From assembly GCA_026874595.1 (NCBI GenBank), contig CM049310.1, positions 69,577,556-69,641,555 on the forward strand: DNA of 64,000 bases. The letters run 5' to 3'. The notes beneath the pieces are model-generated. The model was not told where the DNA came from. It did not search any database and saw only the letters and a list, made by a program, of their open reading frames with translations. This document shows positions 12,001 through 24,770 of this stretch, piece after piece. Position 1 is the stretch's first letter; the number at the start of each line of letters is the position of its first letter. The DNA comes from Sipunculus nudus (lineage: Eukaryota > Annelida > Sipuncula > Golfingiida > Sipunculidae). Position numbers and translations under genes: made by a program.

Positions 12001-15000
12001 ATAGCCCTCAGCATAAATCTTTCCATGGATAATGACGTTACGCCAACATGTAGCAATAGCATCAGCTATAACCTCGTTTTTTACCAGCTTTTAAATAGAA
12101 CCATATTTATCAGGCAGTTGTGGTAATGTAAGGACTAACTGACCATTGTGAGTTGAATTACCTATAAAGGGTTTTCTCTGCTTATTTAACTCCTTCCCTG
12201 GAAATACTCTATCGTAGTAAGAATATAAAAAATAGTTGAGGCGTATCTATATCACTTGTTACCTTTTTTTATGATTCATTCTTGTCGCCATCCATTAGCT
12301 GCTGTTTTTTGCCAAAATCTAAATTAATGAGGTTCGAATTTGAGAAAGTAGTACGTCACGAATCACCTCAAAAGTCAAGCTGTTAATGTTGTAGGCGTCA
12401 TCCGAACAAAACATCGATATATTTTAATAATTTATCGACTGATGCTTAGGTTGTATAAATATTTAGACTGCATGCCATGAAAGTTGCGGGGACTTCTTTG
12501 ATGTTACCTAGTGGTGCGTGGGTTGCTTTATCGAGGCTCACCTAGTACACCAGAGAGCCTTCAATTTAGCACCGTCTAACCAGGTGGTTGCTTGGTCCAG
12601 GTCTAGTTTAAGATCCCGTCTTCGGATCTGCTGAATTTTGGTTTCACGTCAAGGTGAGCGAAATTCGTCGAAAGATATCAGTGACCTGGAGAATGTCATC
12701 AAAATTAATACCTTACAAAATTACAATTTTTTCACTTCATAATAAGATCATTTCGATCCACTATTCCAATTGCCATTATATTGTTAAACTAAACATTTTT
12801 TAACATTTCAAATGGGTTTACTACTTTGTTTAAAACTAACGCTTCACGTAAGATTACCTGCAGTAAGGTGTTATGAATGATGCCGAGTATTGTAAGTTGA
12901 GCTGTCTTAATTTCATGTGGTGTTCCTGTTTAAAACGGAAACGTTTACGAAATTATTAAAGCTGTTGTATATGTTTCATCAACGCGATTTTTAGGAAAAT
13001 GTGTATAGCTGTAGATCTGAGATCTGACCAGGCATTTAAGTATTTAACTTCTTTGTCAAGAGTGTCATGATGTTCATATATTCTAGTAAAGAAATCTATT
13101 GATTATTTCGAGAGTTTAAAATGATATATCGCAATAATATCAGTAAGATGTATACGTCACAGTCTGACGAAATCATCCATATCAGATGTTAGAAAATATT
13201 CAAAAGGGTTTAAATACTTTTTAAGATGAAACCAACATCTAAACCTCTAATCAAGACTGCAGGCTTCATCATTCTCATAAGAATACAGCTTTATTTGCCA
13301 TGTTCACATTCGTCTGCAATTTCGTGAATTTTAACTTGAATTGTAATAACAAAATTTAAAAAAAGTATAGTAGGCTTTTTATAAAACGTTTTCAACAATT
13401 AGAATGAATAACACTTCTGTAAGGTGGCTTCAATTTAATTACTAGTCATCTGGTCCGGGAGAGGGAGTATTTGGTGAACGGTTACATTTCCTGGCACTTA
13501 ATATTCATGCATAAAATAGTAATAACTGTCTCGAAATTGATTGCATTTATCTCACAATCATAATTCCTTCCAGTTTATTTTGTTCCGAATAAAATGTTAA
13601 TGGCATAATGTGAGGTTTGTTACGCTTTTGAAGGTTTGATTATGAAACGCTATGATTATCCGAAAAAAAGGTGCGAAAGGTGTTTAACCCCAGAGATAAT
13701 AAGCGTTATGTGAACCTCATTCTTGGATTTTATAATTAGAACAGAACCAGATAAATAGAATCATGGACTGTTTCCGCAATATTTTCTTGAAAATTTGTGC
13801 GTTATTTGGTTTTCTAGTTGCAAACAAATCGGGGTCAATTTTGTGTCATAAGTTTGAGCAATGGTTAACGCTTAAATGCATGTAAAAAAGTTATGATATA
13901 TTTATTTACATATATTTTCAGAAAGTGACTGGTCATGAATTGTAATGTGGTTTCATATTTAAAAATAGACATTCTTTAAGTAGGCAGTTATGTGTAATTT
14001 GGTTTGACGTTGCTCACCCTGCAACAAGTCAAATCAAAGGATCAAGTTTCTGTTAAATAACTGAATAACAGCAAACTAACAAACAGACTTAGCAAAGCAG
14101 TGCCACACGACGACGAGGTTCCCTTTCTCCTGGAGAGACAGACGGGGGCCGTGAAACGAGATAAGACTTGCTGATCTATGACATAAATTTTGACCATGCA
14201 GCCTTAGGGATAAGAGAAAACTGAATTATCTGATATCGAACCATGCTTGTCTTGGCGCCGCGATTTGAAATGCAACTCGTCCTGTTAGTTTTACTCCCCC
14301 GCACAAGCCCAAAACCTTCCCATTGAAGTCCGACATTCAATATTTCAAATCCTTTCATGCTGTTTCCGTTTGAATGTAACGGATTTTGAAGTTGAAATAG
14401 TGTATTGACCATGGAGGAGCAAAGGTTGTAGATCATACGGCAGCACGTTTGGGTGCGGGGGCAAGGAGACGGCACGCAAGACTAGTTAACAAAAGAAAAG
14501 GAGGAGGGGCCGCGGTCCCTTGGGTAGCCTTCGTTCATCTCGTGCTATTTACGGGTCTCTTGTCGCCAAGCCAGCTCTACTAATCGGGCCTGCCATGGCG
14601 TTCCTATGTGTCACATGAGTGACTGCCCGTTGCCAAAGTTCAGGTCGGCAAATTTGATTTGCTTTCTGTTGGAAGAGGCCGGTAAGACTTGAAGATGTAA
14701 TTGACTGGGTCCAAGTCTGATGGCTGACATGCACTGTTGAATTATAGGACCTCCTTGTGAACAGGCAGACTGGATTGATGCCGAATATCACAAAGGCTGA
14801 AAAGACGAATGACGTAACGTAATTTAAAGACTCGGGGTATTTTATTTAAACTGTCCAAAGAAGGGTCATCCCGGAAAAGCCAACATTTGACAACGTATCG
14901 CATCGGAGCTTAAGACAGAATTCTTAGGAAATTTCAGCTCGTCAGCACACCCGCCAATCACGGTTGTTTAAGATAACACAGCCGATTCATTTACTCTTGA

Positions 15001-15008
15001 TTTTACAG
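9019..15008. other. non-coding (possible 5' intron of the peptide gene)
   Basis: No coding exon was recognised on either strand. A minus-strand frame at 9965-10225 encodes a hydrophobic stretch but has no family signature. The segment ends in a polypyrimidine-rich acceptor, GATTTTACAG, immediately before the peptide gene's ATG. Confidence 0.4.
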
Positions 15009-15099
15009 ATGGAACAAAAAGCAGGAACAGTGATACTGGTGAGCTTTGTGCTGGCATTGCTGCTTACTCAAACAGACGCCCAGTTCTACCACACACAGG
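15009..15099 (+). CDS. secreted cysteine-containing peptide precursor, coding exon 1 (signal peptide)
   Basis: This exon encodes residues 1-30 plus the first base of codon 31. Lysine 4 precedes a hydrophobic core at residues 8-20 (VILVSFVLALLLT). A cleavage site is likely after Ala24 (TQTDA|QFYHTQ), leaving Gln25, which could cyclise to pyroglutamate. The ATG follows directly after an AG acceptor, so translation starts with the exon. The exon ends in CAGG|GTAAGA, phase 1, matching the 26466 exon exactly. The full product is 107 residues, entering the secretory pathway. A small extra exon in the 11.4 kb intron cannot be excluded. Family not recognised; a neuropeptide or hormone precursor is inferred from layout. 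Confidence 0.7.
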
Positions 15100-15492
15100 G
15101 TAAGAGACTTTACTTTGTATTCAAAATTACTGAATCTTCTTAATTTTCAGATATGTTCCATTATCACTAATATACTATTTTGTTCTAGATTATATTGCCT
15201 ATGGTCTAAATATGATTTGTCTACAAAATATTGTTGAAATTTCCGTTTCAATCCAAACCACTAATTGTATTTTTTATATAAATATTCAAATAGTTTGCGC
15301 AAATAAAAAAAAATTTAAAAAATTCCCCAAAACCTTATTTTCAGGTTTCAGATTTAGACAATTATTTTGCTCATCATCTTGCAGTTTTTGCAGAGAATAA
15401 AAAATTTAATAAAAAAAATAAAAACTCATGTATGTATGAATTTTATGTAATAACATCATGTTTCCTTTTTTTCGTCGACTGCTTAGACATTG

Positions 15493-15494
<2 letters not shown>

Positions 15495-15571
<77 letters not shown>
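15495..15571. repeat. (AT)n microsatellite
   Basis: About 75 bp of almost pure alternating AT with a few G/C interruptions (TGTATA, TACATA). Confidence 0.95.
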
Positions 15572-15573
<2 letters not shown>

Positions 15574-16955
15574 CCTACTGCAGTTGAATGTAGATTATTT
15601 GCGGATAAAATAATGTTGCTAAATGTCTTACGTAAAAAGTTAAGCTGGGCAAATCAAGTAATTTCAGTTTAATGTAGACATTCTTGAAAATATTGGTAAA
15701 AATTGTTTTTGGTAATCCTCATCCGTACAAAGCAAAGTGATCGCTTAAGGCTTCTTTTACTTAGACATTTTAAAAATGTATTAAAAATGTAATTAAGAAA
15801 TTATATTTAAGTCTACACAATCCGGTGTTAGGTGTAGAACAATTATGACTCACACTCAATAATACCACACACATGAACGTCATAAATATACGATGATTAG
15901 ATAACACAAGTAACCAGCTGATTTATCGGTTATCAGACAAACCAAGCTTCCCGGTAGCTGGACATACCATTTTGACCGCAAACAAGGGTCTGGCGAAGGC
16001 GCATTGATTAATCTGTATTTATACTCGCTTTAAAATTCTGTGAAGTAATTGGGAAAAGAGATTATTGGATTAACGATTACAACACAACCCACGCATGAAC
16101 AACAGACCTGTGGCAAGTGAACAGGAAATCTTCTTTGCAAAGTTTTATATATCGTTAGGACTTCAGGAGTAGGGAACCCCTTTTATTTGGAGACAAAAAT
16201 AAACATTTTTACGAAAATGTAATGTATATATATGTAGGACTTTCAGAATCAATATAGATGACAAATCAGTGACTGAAATACGTATAAAGGTGCCCATTCA
16301 ACTACCTTTTGAAAAAGAATTTATGTGATTTCTGGCTCTCTCTGTGTATATATTAATTATCTAAGGGTAATTTTGGTTGTGAAAAGTTCTTATCACGCCT
16401 TCGTAAAGGATGTTTGGACTTTTTTTATGAACTTGTTTATGAACACCATGTTTGTAAACACAGCAATGTTGTCTAACGGGGAAAAACATGGAGCCTAAGG
16501 TGGTAGGTTGCATAAATATATATATATAGAAAGGTCATTTGTTGCAAAACACCATTTGCATAACTTTAGCTTATCTGACTTGCCACCAGATGCTCTTGTT
16601 GAATTTGTTTTGATTATTTTGGCGGGCTCCAACATATTATGCACACGTTGATATAAACAAAACAAGCAGTTTGTGTGCAGTGATATCCACGTTTTTCTAG
16701 CCTATTTTTATATACTAAAGCTCCAAGGGATAACCTTTAGTTAATAAAGGTCAGATAGGTGAATGGGTCCCTTTAAAGTCTACAGGAAAATAAACAGTCA
16801 GTAGAGCGCACACCTACGCCAAGTTCAAACAATTCTTAAAGATCCGCCCCTTGATGGAGACGGTAACAAAATCTCACTTGGTTTCATCTTTACCATATAA
16901 CACCCCTCGAACTATCGAAAATAGAAGTATATTAGAGTAATATTCATGGGGGTAA

Positions 16956-17062
16956 CATAACCTCCTGGGCGGAGTAACAGACACGGGGGATAGCATAACC
17001 TCCTGGGCGGAACAACAGACACGGGGGATAGCATAACCCTCTGGGCAGAGTAACAAACACGA
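16956..17062. repeat. 38-bp tandem repeat, about three copies
   Basis: Units containing CATAACCTCCTGGGCGGA and ACAGACACGGGGGATAG start at 16956, 16994 and 17032. The third is partial and more diverged. The overlapping minus-strand frames are translations of this repeat. Confidence 0.85.
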
Positions 17063-18044
17063 TTCAAAAATGATACGAAAAATTCATCAGCAGAAAGCGT
17101 CACTCCCTCAATTTGTAATTTGTATCTGAAAAGGTTAGGATTATCAGCTCAGGTGATGGAAGGTAAATACATCTACAAGATTAAAATTTTGAGGAAAATC
17201 CATGTAAAACTGATTTGCACAAAGAACGGTGAGCAAAAACCTTTTGACAGGGGTTTGCAAAAATAAAAGGCACCTTTCCCTTGACTCCATGGTAAAATTT
17301 GGTACATATTTTGTTATTGGTTTCACAAGGAGAAGTAATCTGTATACATTTTGTTCTTTAAAGTGTTCTTGTTTGTATATCAAAATTTGATAAAAGGATC
17401 ACGAACATTTTCAAATACGTTTTTTATTTTGCCTCTTTGATATATGCAAAATTAAAATATATCATGACAGCAAGCGCGTTAATAATATCATAAATCTTGA
17501 AAGCATTAAAAGTTAAACCCCCTATCACCACCGTTATGTTTATTTTCACCAAATATAGTAACACGTTTATATGATGTCATATAAAGTTTAAGAATCTACT
17601 TTTTGCAGGCACTACTATATTGAATGAAGATGGTGGTACACATGAACAAAAAGAAAATGTTAACCATTACGATAAATAAGCTCTGAGAAATTTATAAGCA
17701 GTTTCTGTACAGACACAATAGTACATGTCGAGTAAAAGAAATTAGAGTCTCTTGACGTTTAAATTGAACTCTGGTTAATGACTGGCAAAGTTTAAGGATC
17801 AATTCTTATCTCGTATTCTCCAGGATGTTTATAACAGCAGTGAACACCCCCTAGGTGACCCTGGAGCCGTGTTATATTCTCTTTGGGGCCTCTAATAATT
17901 GCAGCTGTCATTGCATGATAGGACAGACTTAATATTTCCGATATCCACAAGTGTCCACTAATTTCTCAACTAGAAAGTCAACAGGTATTTATCCCTGGTT
18001 TGATGTGTATATGATTAAGGTTTTCTAATATTAAAGTAGATTTC

Positions 18045-18186
18045 AAGACAGAGAGACAGATTGGGGGGGGGGGGGGGGGGGGGTAGCGGGTAGGGGAGAA
18101 AAAGATAAAGAGAGGTGACATGTAGCGGGTATGAGAGAAAGAGAGAGAGAGGGAGGGAGGATGATGACAGGTTAAGTAGCAGGCAT

Positions 18187-18228
<42 letters not shown>

Positions 18229-18240
18229 AAGTGGCGGGTA
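18045..18240. repeat. G-run and (GA)n-rich tandem block
   Basis: It contains a run of about 20 G, two long GAGAGA stretches, and three spaced copies of a motif like ATGACAAGTGGCGGGTATGA. This looks like a longer unit of roughly 60-70 bp containing an expanding GA tract. Confidence 0.8.
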
Positions 18241-21200
18241 TGACTTAAAGCGGTCCCTCTGCCGGCCGGCCTAATTCAATTAAAGATTCTCCGCTTCCAA
18301 TAGCTTTTATACATGTCGCTTATTCAGAGTGCGTGCAACCCAACATTGGTTTCTAAATATAGGCTAACCAAACCGTCCGAAATGTCACATTCCTTTTTAT
18401 ACCCTGCAAACGTGTCAAAAAAATATAATAAGGATGGATATATTAGGTCTTGTGACGTGCCTCTTAATATTTTCCAACACGGAAATAACATAACCGTCAT
18501 GACTTCCGCCAGGTAATTAATATATACATCGTACATCGTCATATGTCTGTCTTCATACTTATATATTCAATATACATTTATTGCCTGCTACCTGAAATGG
18601 CCCCGATCTTTAATTAGAAAAAAAAATTGTCATTTATTATTGGAAGTATAATTTGAGTATAGTCGTGAATAGGAAAATAAAAATTAGCATGTTTAAAAAA
18701 GTCAATATAATTACAGAAAAAAATATTAGTTTTCAATTAATTTTTAAAATCTTAAATAAGAGGATAAGCTGAATATATCATTTTTGCCGGGTTTATTTGA
18801 ATTCGTAACCACACATGTATTAATTAAGCAAACTGTGTTACAAATTTTTGTTAGTAAATGGTTATATATTTGCAGTATAGTTCGTTTCCAACCATGATTT
18901 TCACACATTTATTTTTTTTTTATTCAGTCATCTTTCAGACATCAGGAATATTCAATCTTTTTAAGTGATTACAAGTCTTAGTTTTTAAAGCTTGGTTACG
19001 AGCTTGGCCTTAAACTTGATCAGGAAGGCCGGTTGAAATCAATATCCTTATGGAGTGTTTCTTTTCTGCGTCATCGTTTCATTTAATTCAACATTGCAAA
19101 ATTATTTTCTCAGTATTTGTGTATTATCCTTCGAGAATACCGCAAAGATTACCAATTGTCGATAAGGCATTATTTTGTAACTCACTTTTTGTTCCTGATC
19201 CAGCTGTAATTAATCGTCCTAAGATTCAATGAATGGATTCATAAAGGAATCACAAAACATTTAACAAAATCATGAAAATACACAGAGGGCAATTTATAAA
19301 GGATATTTTCTAACATAAAAAAAAAAACAAGTTTTTTTTTCAATTTATCATGGGTATAATCAGATTTTCTGACCTCCATGCGACACAGTGCGTTTGCTGA
19401 ATCTCGTCATGTGTCAACGGTTTAAGGGCACAGACGTTTAAGAAGTACAGGGGTTTTATTTTCCGTATATCAACGGATCCCAATTCGTGTATGGTTATAA
19501 AACACCAGTGTTTTCACTTCACAGCAGAACCGGTGAGACGCGCAATGCGGCGCAAGTTAACCATCGGGAATAGCTTCGAGCGCGTCATGAGGTGGGGGTG
19601 GAGGGCCAATAATCTTGCATTATCCCCGGAAGCCACCGATACTTAGCCGTAATCAATGGCGGTCAACTATTGCACTTTTATCGCCACTCACGTTGGTACA
19701 ATGGATGATTCCGCCGCCGGCTTGTAAACCAACCTCGTCACACCAGAGGGACGCTCCCCCCAGTGTCTCGCTTTGTCAACCTGACAAGTCACCATTGAAG
19801 ATCTCTCAGCCCCGCCACACCAGTGACTTGCTTCAACGAGATTCCTAACACATTTAATTGACGGTAGATAACAGACTGAAAGATAACTCAGTACCACTGA
19901 CACTAATTCAGTGAACGCCTTCAGGCTGAGAGCGTGTATCGATCCTTCCGGATACATGCATGGTATCTGTTTGATGACTCTCTTTCTGTCTCCGGTGCTA
20001 AACAACAGCGAAGCTTTTAACCATCGTACACGCCATAAATACTGTGACGTCAAATGGACCAGTTTGGTATGCTAACATTGGTAATGCATCGAGATATTAA
20101 AGGACATCCCACCTTGTTTAACATTTATAGCGGAAAATAAATCGTTATGCTTTAGGTTATCAAAACATCAGGAAGCAGTTTTTCGCAGATATTTCAATAA
20201 AGGCATTAAAATGGAGCTATAATCACCTGATTCCCCTGTATGCCTGTCAGTTAAACAAATGCCACTTTAGACGGAAAGTGTTTCCAACTATTGACTTTCC
20301 AATATTCCACTGAGGCCCGTGTAATAAATATATTTAATATATTCAGATGTTTTATGTCTAACTACTTTTTAGTCTGACACCCTAAAAGAATCTAATATAT
20401 AGAAAAGGCAAATGAAAACTGGAAACTCAACATTAAACGACTGTTTCTGGCAAACTCTATCCGTACAATCTTAGTTTTCACCTGAGGTCCCCGTTGGAGC
20501 CTGTGTTGTTTAAAGCCCACAGTGCTGTGCGTATGCCCGCGAGAATGGTAGAGTTAAAGCAAGTCATTGACATATTCCTAATCTGAACATTATACCATAC
20601 ATTCGTCAAGATCTCTAATAGGGACTTTAAGGTCTAATCATCGTCAAAAATCATGAAAATTACATTTTTCTGAAAAACATCTGTTTTATAGATGTTTGCT
20701 ATATCTATCTTTTCACAAAAACACGTTCCTGGGGTTATATTGTATCAATTAGAAAAATAAGTATTTTAATTCAGATGTCAACCCCACGTGGGGTGCAAAC
20801 AGGATCAACTGTCAGCTCGGCGAGAGTTAGCAGTGTATAAGTTGCTTATTGGTTCACCATGCGCTCGTGGTCATAGTTGATTGACAGGCGTGGGGAAGCC
20901 ACGGTCAGTCAGCCGGGAAAGAGCTTATCTTTATTACCGGCACTTACTAATTGGCACTAATTAATACAAACACGTCCCCCCTATACGCCTAACCCAGAAG
21001 TAAACTGTACATCGTACTCCTCCAGTCGCCGAATAATGTCTATGTCACTGCCCTAAAATATTTTAGTGTCACCCAATAAGGGTCCTGGCACCAAGAATAT
21101 ACCCAGAAATATGAATTTACCGATTGTTATTTCTGTAATATTGACCCTGTTATACACTATAACATTTTCTCCCAGGGTCCATCATTACATCGCCAAAACC

Positions 21201-22700
21201 ATTACCGAATACATCGTCCCTTCTTCTATAATATACACTATCTTCAAACTGAACGTCATGGGTCGAAGAAAATAGAGTAGAATGAGCGAAGATAAAATTC
21301 ACTATTTGAACGAGAGACTGTCACATACTGTCGATCACAAGGTTCCCGTGTCGTTAGTGGATAATGTAGATAAACCCCGAGGGTGGTGCAGCAATATGGG
21401 ACTGCGTTGCACGAATGAATTTTGTGAGAGGAACGCGGCACATAGTTACACCACCACGTCGACTGCTAACAAATTTTGCGAAGTGAACCGCGCCGGAGTC
21501 TAAGCTATGAGAGCGATCGGTAAAGGAAGAGCGGCCGCAGTAAGATTTAGCGCGTATATGACTGGTGTAAATAAATCTAATGAGAGAGAGAGATATGTGT
21601 TGCTGCTAGCTATGTCTCATATATAATTGTGAGAGGGAGAGACAAGCTGTTAATTGGATTAGGGTATATCGTGGTCTGAACGAGAGCGCAGAGTAAACAG
21701 AGTGATCGTTCTTATCAGTCACTTCACACCCGACGCGTGCCCCGGCGCGGTAGCCCATGACCTGATTACCGAGGACCGACCCCTCGGACCAGTAAGCTCC
21801 GCCTACTTTAGTTTGACAGTTCTCCAGTTGTCATGATGCCTAATAAAATCCTTTTTTTTTAACATTGATAAACCATTAAAGTTTATAATTTATATATTGA
21901 AACCGATTCTCATCCGAACATTTAGTGAAAAAATACAACTGTCACTTGTGCTTATATCCCTGTTTTCCACTCATTACGAAATTTCTCTTCCCAAACAGTT
22001 TTCGGCCGTTTTCTCAAAACAGTATTTCAGGAGACTGTACGGTCTTCAGAGCGATATTTCTCAAAAACCATCAAATATAGAGTCTTCAAATTTTGCATAT
22101 AGGTAAATCAACAAGTATTCTAAAATGCGTTATTTTCTTTTTCCTATATCGTTTTTAGTGTAGTAGAAATACGTTATTTAAACGAAATAAGTATTGTTAA
22201 CATCACACTTTTTTTTTTAATTTAAAATTCATTATGAAAAAAAGAAAATAAATATATAACAAAAAAAAAAAACGCCTGGAGATATTTGTATGTAGTTTCA
22301 AATGATACTATTTCCACATACATACCCTATGCCAATTTTGAGATATATCCAATTAAAAAAACAATTTTAAATCATTTCAAGTTTTAAATTTTCAAAGTGG
22401 ACACTGTTACACTTTTTAAATATATCTCATCTGATAGAGAATATTCTAAGGATTCTAAATATATATACATCACTGTGTCTCAAATTATTATTAATATGAA
22501 TTCTAAAGCTAAGGTTGTTTGACGATGAGAAGACCTTAAGGCTCCGCGTCCTAAGTCTGAACCGCTTCCTACCGGCTTCGGATCTCAGCCGAGGCGGTGA
22601 GATTTTTCACGTAGGGCCCAACCCAGGATGAGTGCTCTGCAGACTAAGTCTTGTTTCACTCACAAAGTACCTTTCAGGGGTTCCTCGATGTTATGACCCA

Positions 22701-22826
22701 GTAATTGGAACGATTACACAACCAGGGCCCGCAGGTGTTGTTGTCACTGGGCCTGCTTAACACCATGATATTAGATGAGAGGCAGCGTGTGCTACTGCCA
22801 TGTCGGGTAGTCCGAAACCGGGAGGA
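22701..22826 (+). repeat. dispersed repeat family B, copy 1
   Basis: It shares an extended pattern with 40359-40475: GATTACACA, then GCAGGTGTTGTTGT, then GGGCCTG, then AACACCA, then GCAGCGTGTGCTACTGCC, then GTCGGGTAG. Identity is roughly two-thirds by eye. The family is unidentified. Confidence 0.55.
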
Positions 22827-23812
22827 ATTCTGCAGATGTACATATTTAGTAAAGCTAGCATTTTAAAAATTCGAGGGGGTTTCTTCAAACAAAAATAAAT
22901 AAAATTTGAAAAAGTTGTAACCACTTCACGCTTTCCCACACGCCTGAGACCAAAGGAATGCTTTCTTCGGTTGTCTCTTGTATCAGCTAGGGAATAATTA
23001 ATCTATGTTTAAAACTCTAACTCACCCTGGTGTATGCGTCCACCCACGTGATTTATATCTTTGCTTGTTCATGAATATAAGGTGTTGATAGGTATGGATT
23101 ATATACACGGGAAAGGGATACAAACAGTCCTGTCCATAAGTTATTTAATTTTGTGAGTGGCATGATTCGGGGAATGCTATTTTAGGAATCCCAGCTGTTG
23201 AAGGTTTCATACCCAGGCTAATACATAGGAGTTCCAAGTGATTGTTACGGTATATACTGAGACGTAAAGGTCGGACTGGCGTACTTGGAAAGATAAGGAG
23301 GCCATTGCAATAGATTTCAGTGTCTCCCAGTAGAATATCAATATATTCGTAATGAAGTCTTGTAAATAAAGTCTAATATAGAAAGGCTTAACCTAGGTCC
23401 GCGAGCAGCTCTATATGTTAATCATTTAATGTGCAGAGAAACAGGAGTACGGGCATATTCTACTTCCAAAGCGTGTCATTATCTTGAATTTTACTTTCCT
23501 GAAAATCCAACAAAAACACGGTTAGTGTGCGCCTGTGTACATTAAAAGGCACTGGACGATCATAACTTATGACAACAATAATATTTTAATTTAAATACGG
23601 CTGTTGATACAATGTATCCTTAATGTAAAGGTACCTTAAGGTGTTATTTCTTAAATCTATTAAAAAGAGAAAAACAGCTGAGAATAAAAAGAAATTTAAA
23701 CATATGTAATTATATTAAAGGGGCAGTTTGTTGAAATACCTGATCGAAATATTTTAGTGCATGATTATATCAGTAGTATGTGCCGTGCGTCCTGACTAGA
23801 GCTCCGCCTTTT

Positions 23813-24190
23813 TGTTACGAAGACAAATTGCTCAGGGGAAAATATCGGGCCCATCCGGGATTCGAACCCATGTCGGTGGCGCACATGTCCGGCGTTCCAA
23901 CCGCTTCACCAGAGCGCGACAGCTCGGTCCGCTTTTATGTCACCCCGTAACACACCCCCTCTTAAGAGCGTACTGCTATCAGAACAAGACTATCCGAGGA
24001 ATCACACCTTCGATGAACTAGGTGGCGGGAATTTCCTAATTACTTCAAACCACCATACCCCTGGCCACAAAGTTTGCCGGGATTCGAACTCATGTCGTTG
24101 GCGCACATGTCCGGCGTTGCAACCGCTTCACAAGAAAAGCTAAGCTTCACTAGCGCGACAGTTCGGTCCGTTTTATGTCACCCCGTAACA
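23813..24190 (-). mobile_element. tRNA-like repeat pair bounded by TGTTACG/CGTAACA (SINE-like)
   Basis: Two related modules (23813-23952 and about 24072-24190) both end in TCACCCCGTAACA; the first begins TGTTACGA. Each contains CGGGATTCGAAC, whose complement GTTCGAATCCCG is a Pol III B box. Further along the same (minus) strand, GGTGAAGCGGTTGGAACGCC resembles a tRNA 5' half with an A box. A third copy lies at 33956-34111. This looks like a tRNA-derived SINE or a tRNA-like segment carried between short TGTTACG inverted ends. It is not a functional tRNA gene, because arms and spacing are degraded. Confidence 0.55.
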
Positions 24191-24770
24191 ATATTGCTTC
24201 CATTATTTTGCGCCAAAGTAATATCTCGCCTGGATTTCTCTAAGTCAATTCTTACTGGGTTACCTGCTGAGCAAGTCTCGCAGCTGCAGGTGGTTCAGAA
24301 TAATACTGCGCGTCTCATGTTTAAGAAGCGTTACGGTAAGACTGACCATGTCACGCCGCTGCTCAAACAGCTCCATTGGCTTCCTGTCAAGCACCGCTTA
24401 GAGTACAAAATTGTTCCGTTATATCTGTTTGAATCATTAATAACCTATTGGCCTTTGCGCACGCTGCGTACGGCTGTCGAAAATATACGACCAAAGTGCC
24501 TTATAAAAGTTGTGGAACGTTCTTTTCGCATCACAGCCCCGGAAGTCTGGAGCTCATTTCCGACTACACATAGATCAATTAAAACTTCTTTCGAAAAGCT
24601 TTTGGGCACAGTATATAATCAGTGATTTATAATCAATAAACACGCATGAGAAAGTGAAAAAGTGTTTGGCGTGGGGAAAGGTTCAGGAATTAGGTTTCCT
24701 CTAAATAATGCGTTATATGATCGGAGAATTAATGCTTTATAAATACTATTTATTATTATTATTCTGTATA
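24191..24770 (+). pseudogene. 3' remnant of a CR1/L2-type non-LTR retrotransposon
   Basis: The readable part (to the stop at 24623-24625) matches the conserved C-terminal tail of non-LTR (Jockey/CR1/L2-like) reverse transcriptase ORFs. The block order is SRLDFSKSILTGLP, then LQVVQNNTARLMFK, then HVTPLLKQLHWLPVKHRLEYK, then a degenerate segment, then ERSFRITAPEVWSSFP. The catalytic RT domain is missing, so this is a 5'-truncated dead copy. The 3' end runs into CTTTATAAATACTATTTATTATTATTATT, a simple-repeat tail typical of these elements. Its 5' edge abuts the CGTAACA end of the tRNA-like element. Confidence 0.8.

Noticed and set aside
15490-15672. Ile-Tyr repeat frame
   Set aside because: Translation of the AT microsatellite.
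19615-20053. Overlapping frames on both strands
   Set aside because: No conserved motif, no splice-site framing, and opposing frames of similar length suggest chance in locally GC-richer DNA.
23840-23930. tRNA gene
   Set aside because: A and B box-like motifs are present, but the acceptor and anticodon arms do not pair convincingly and the unit is repeated within a larger element.
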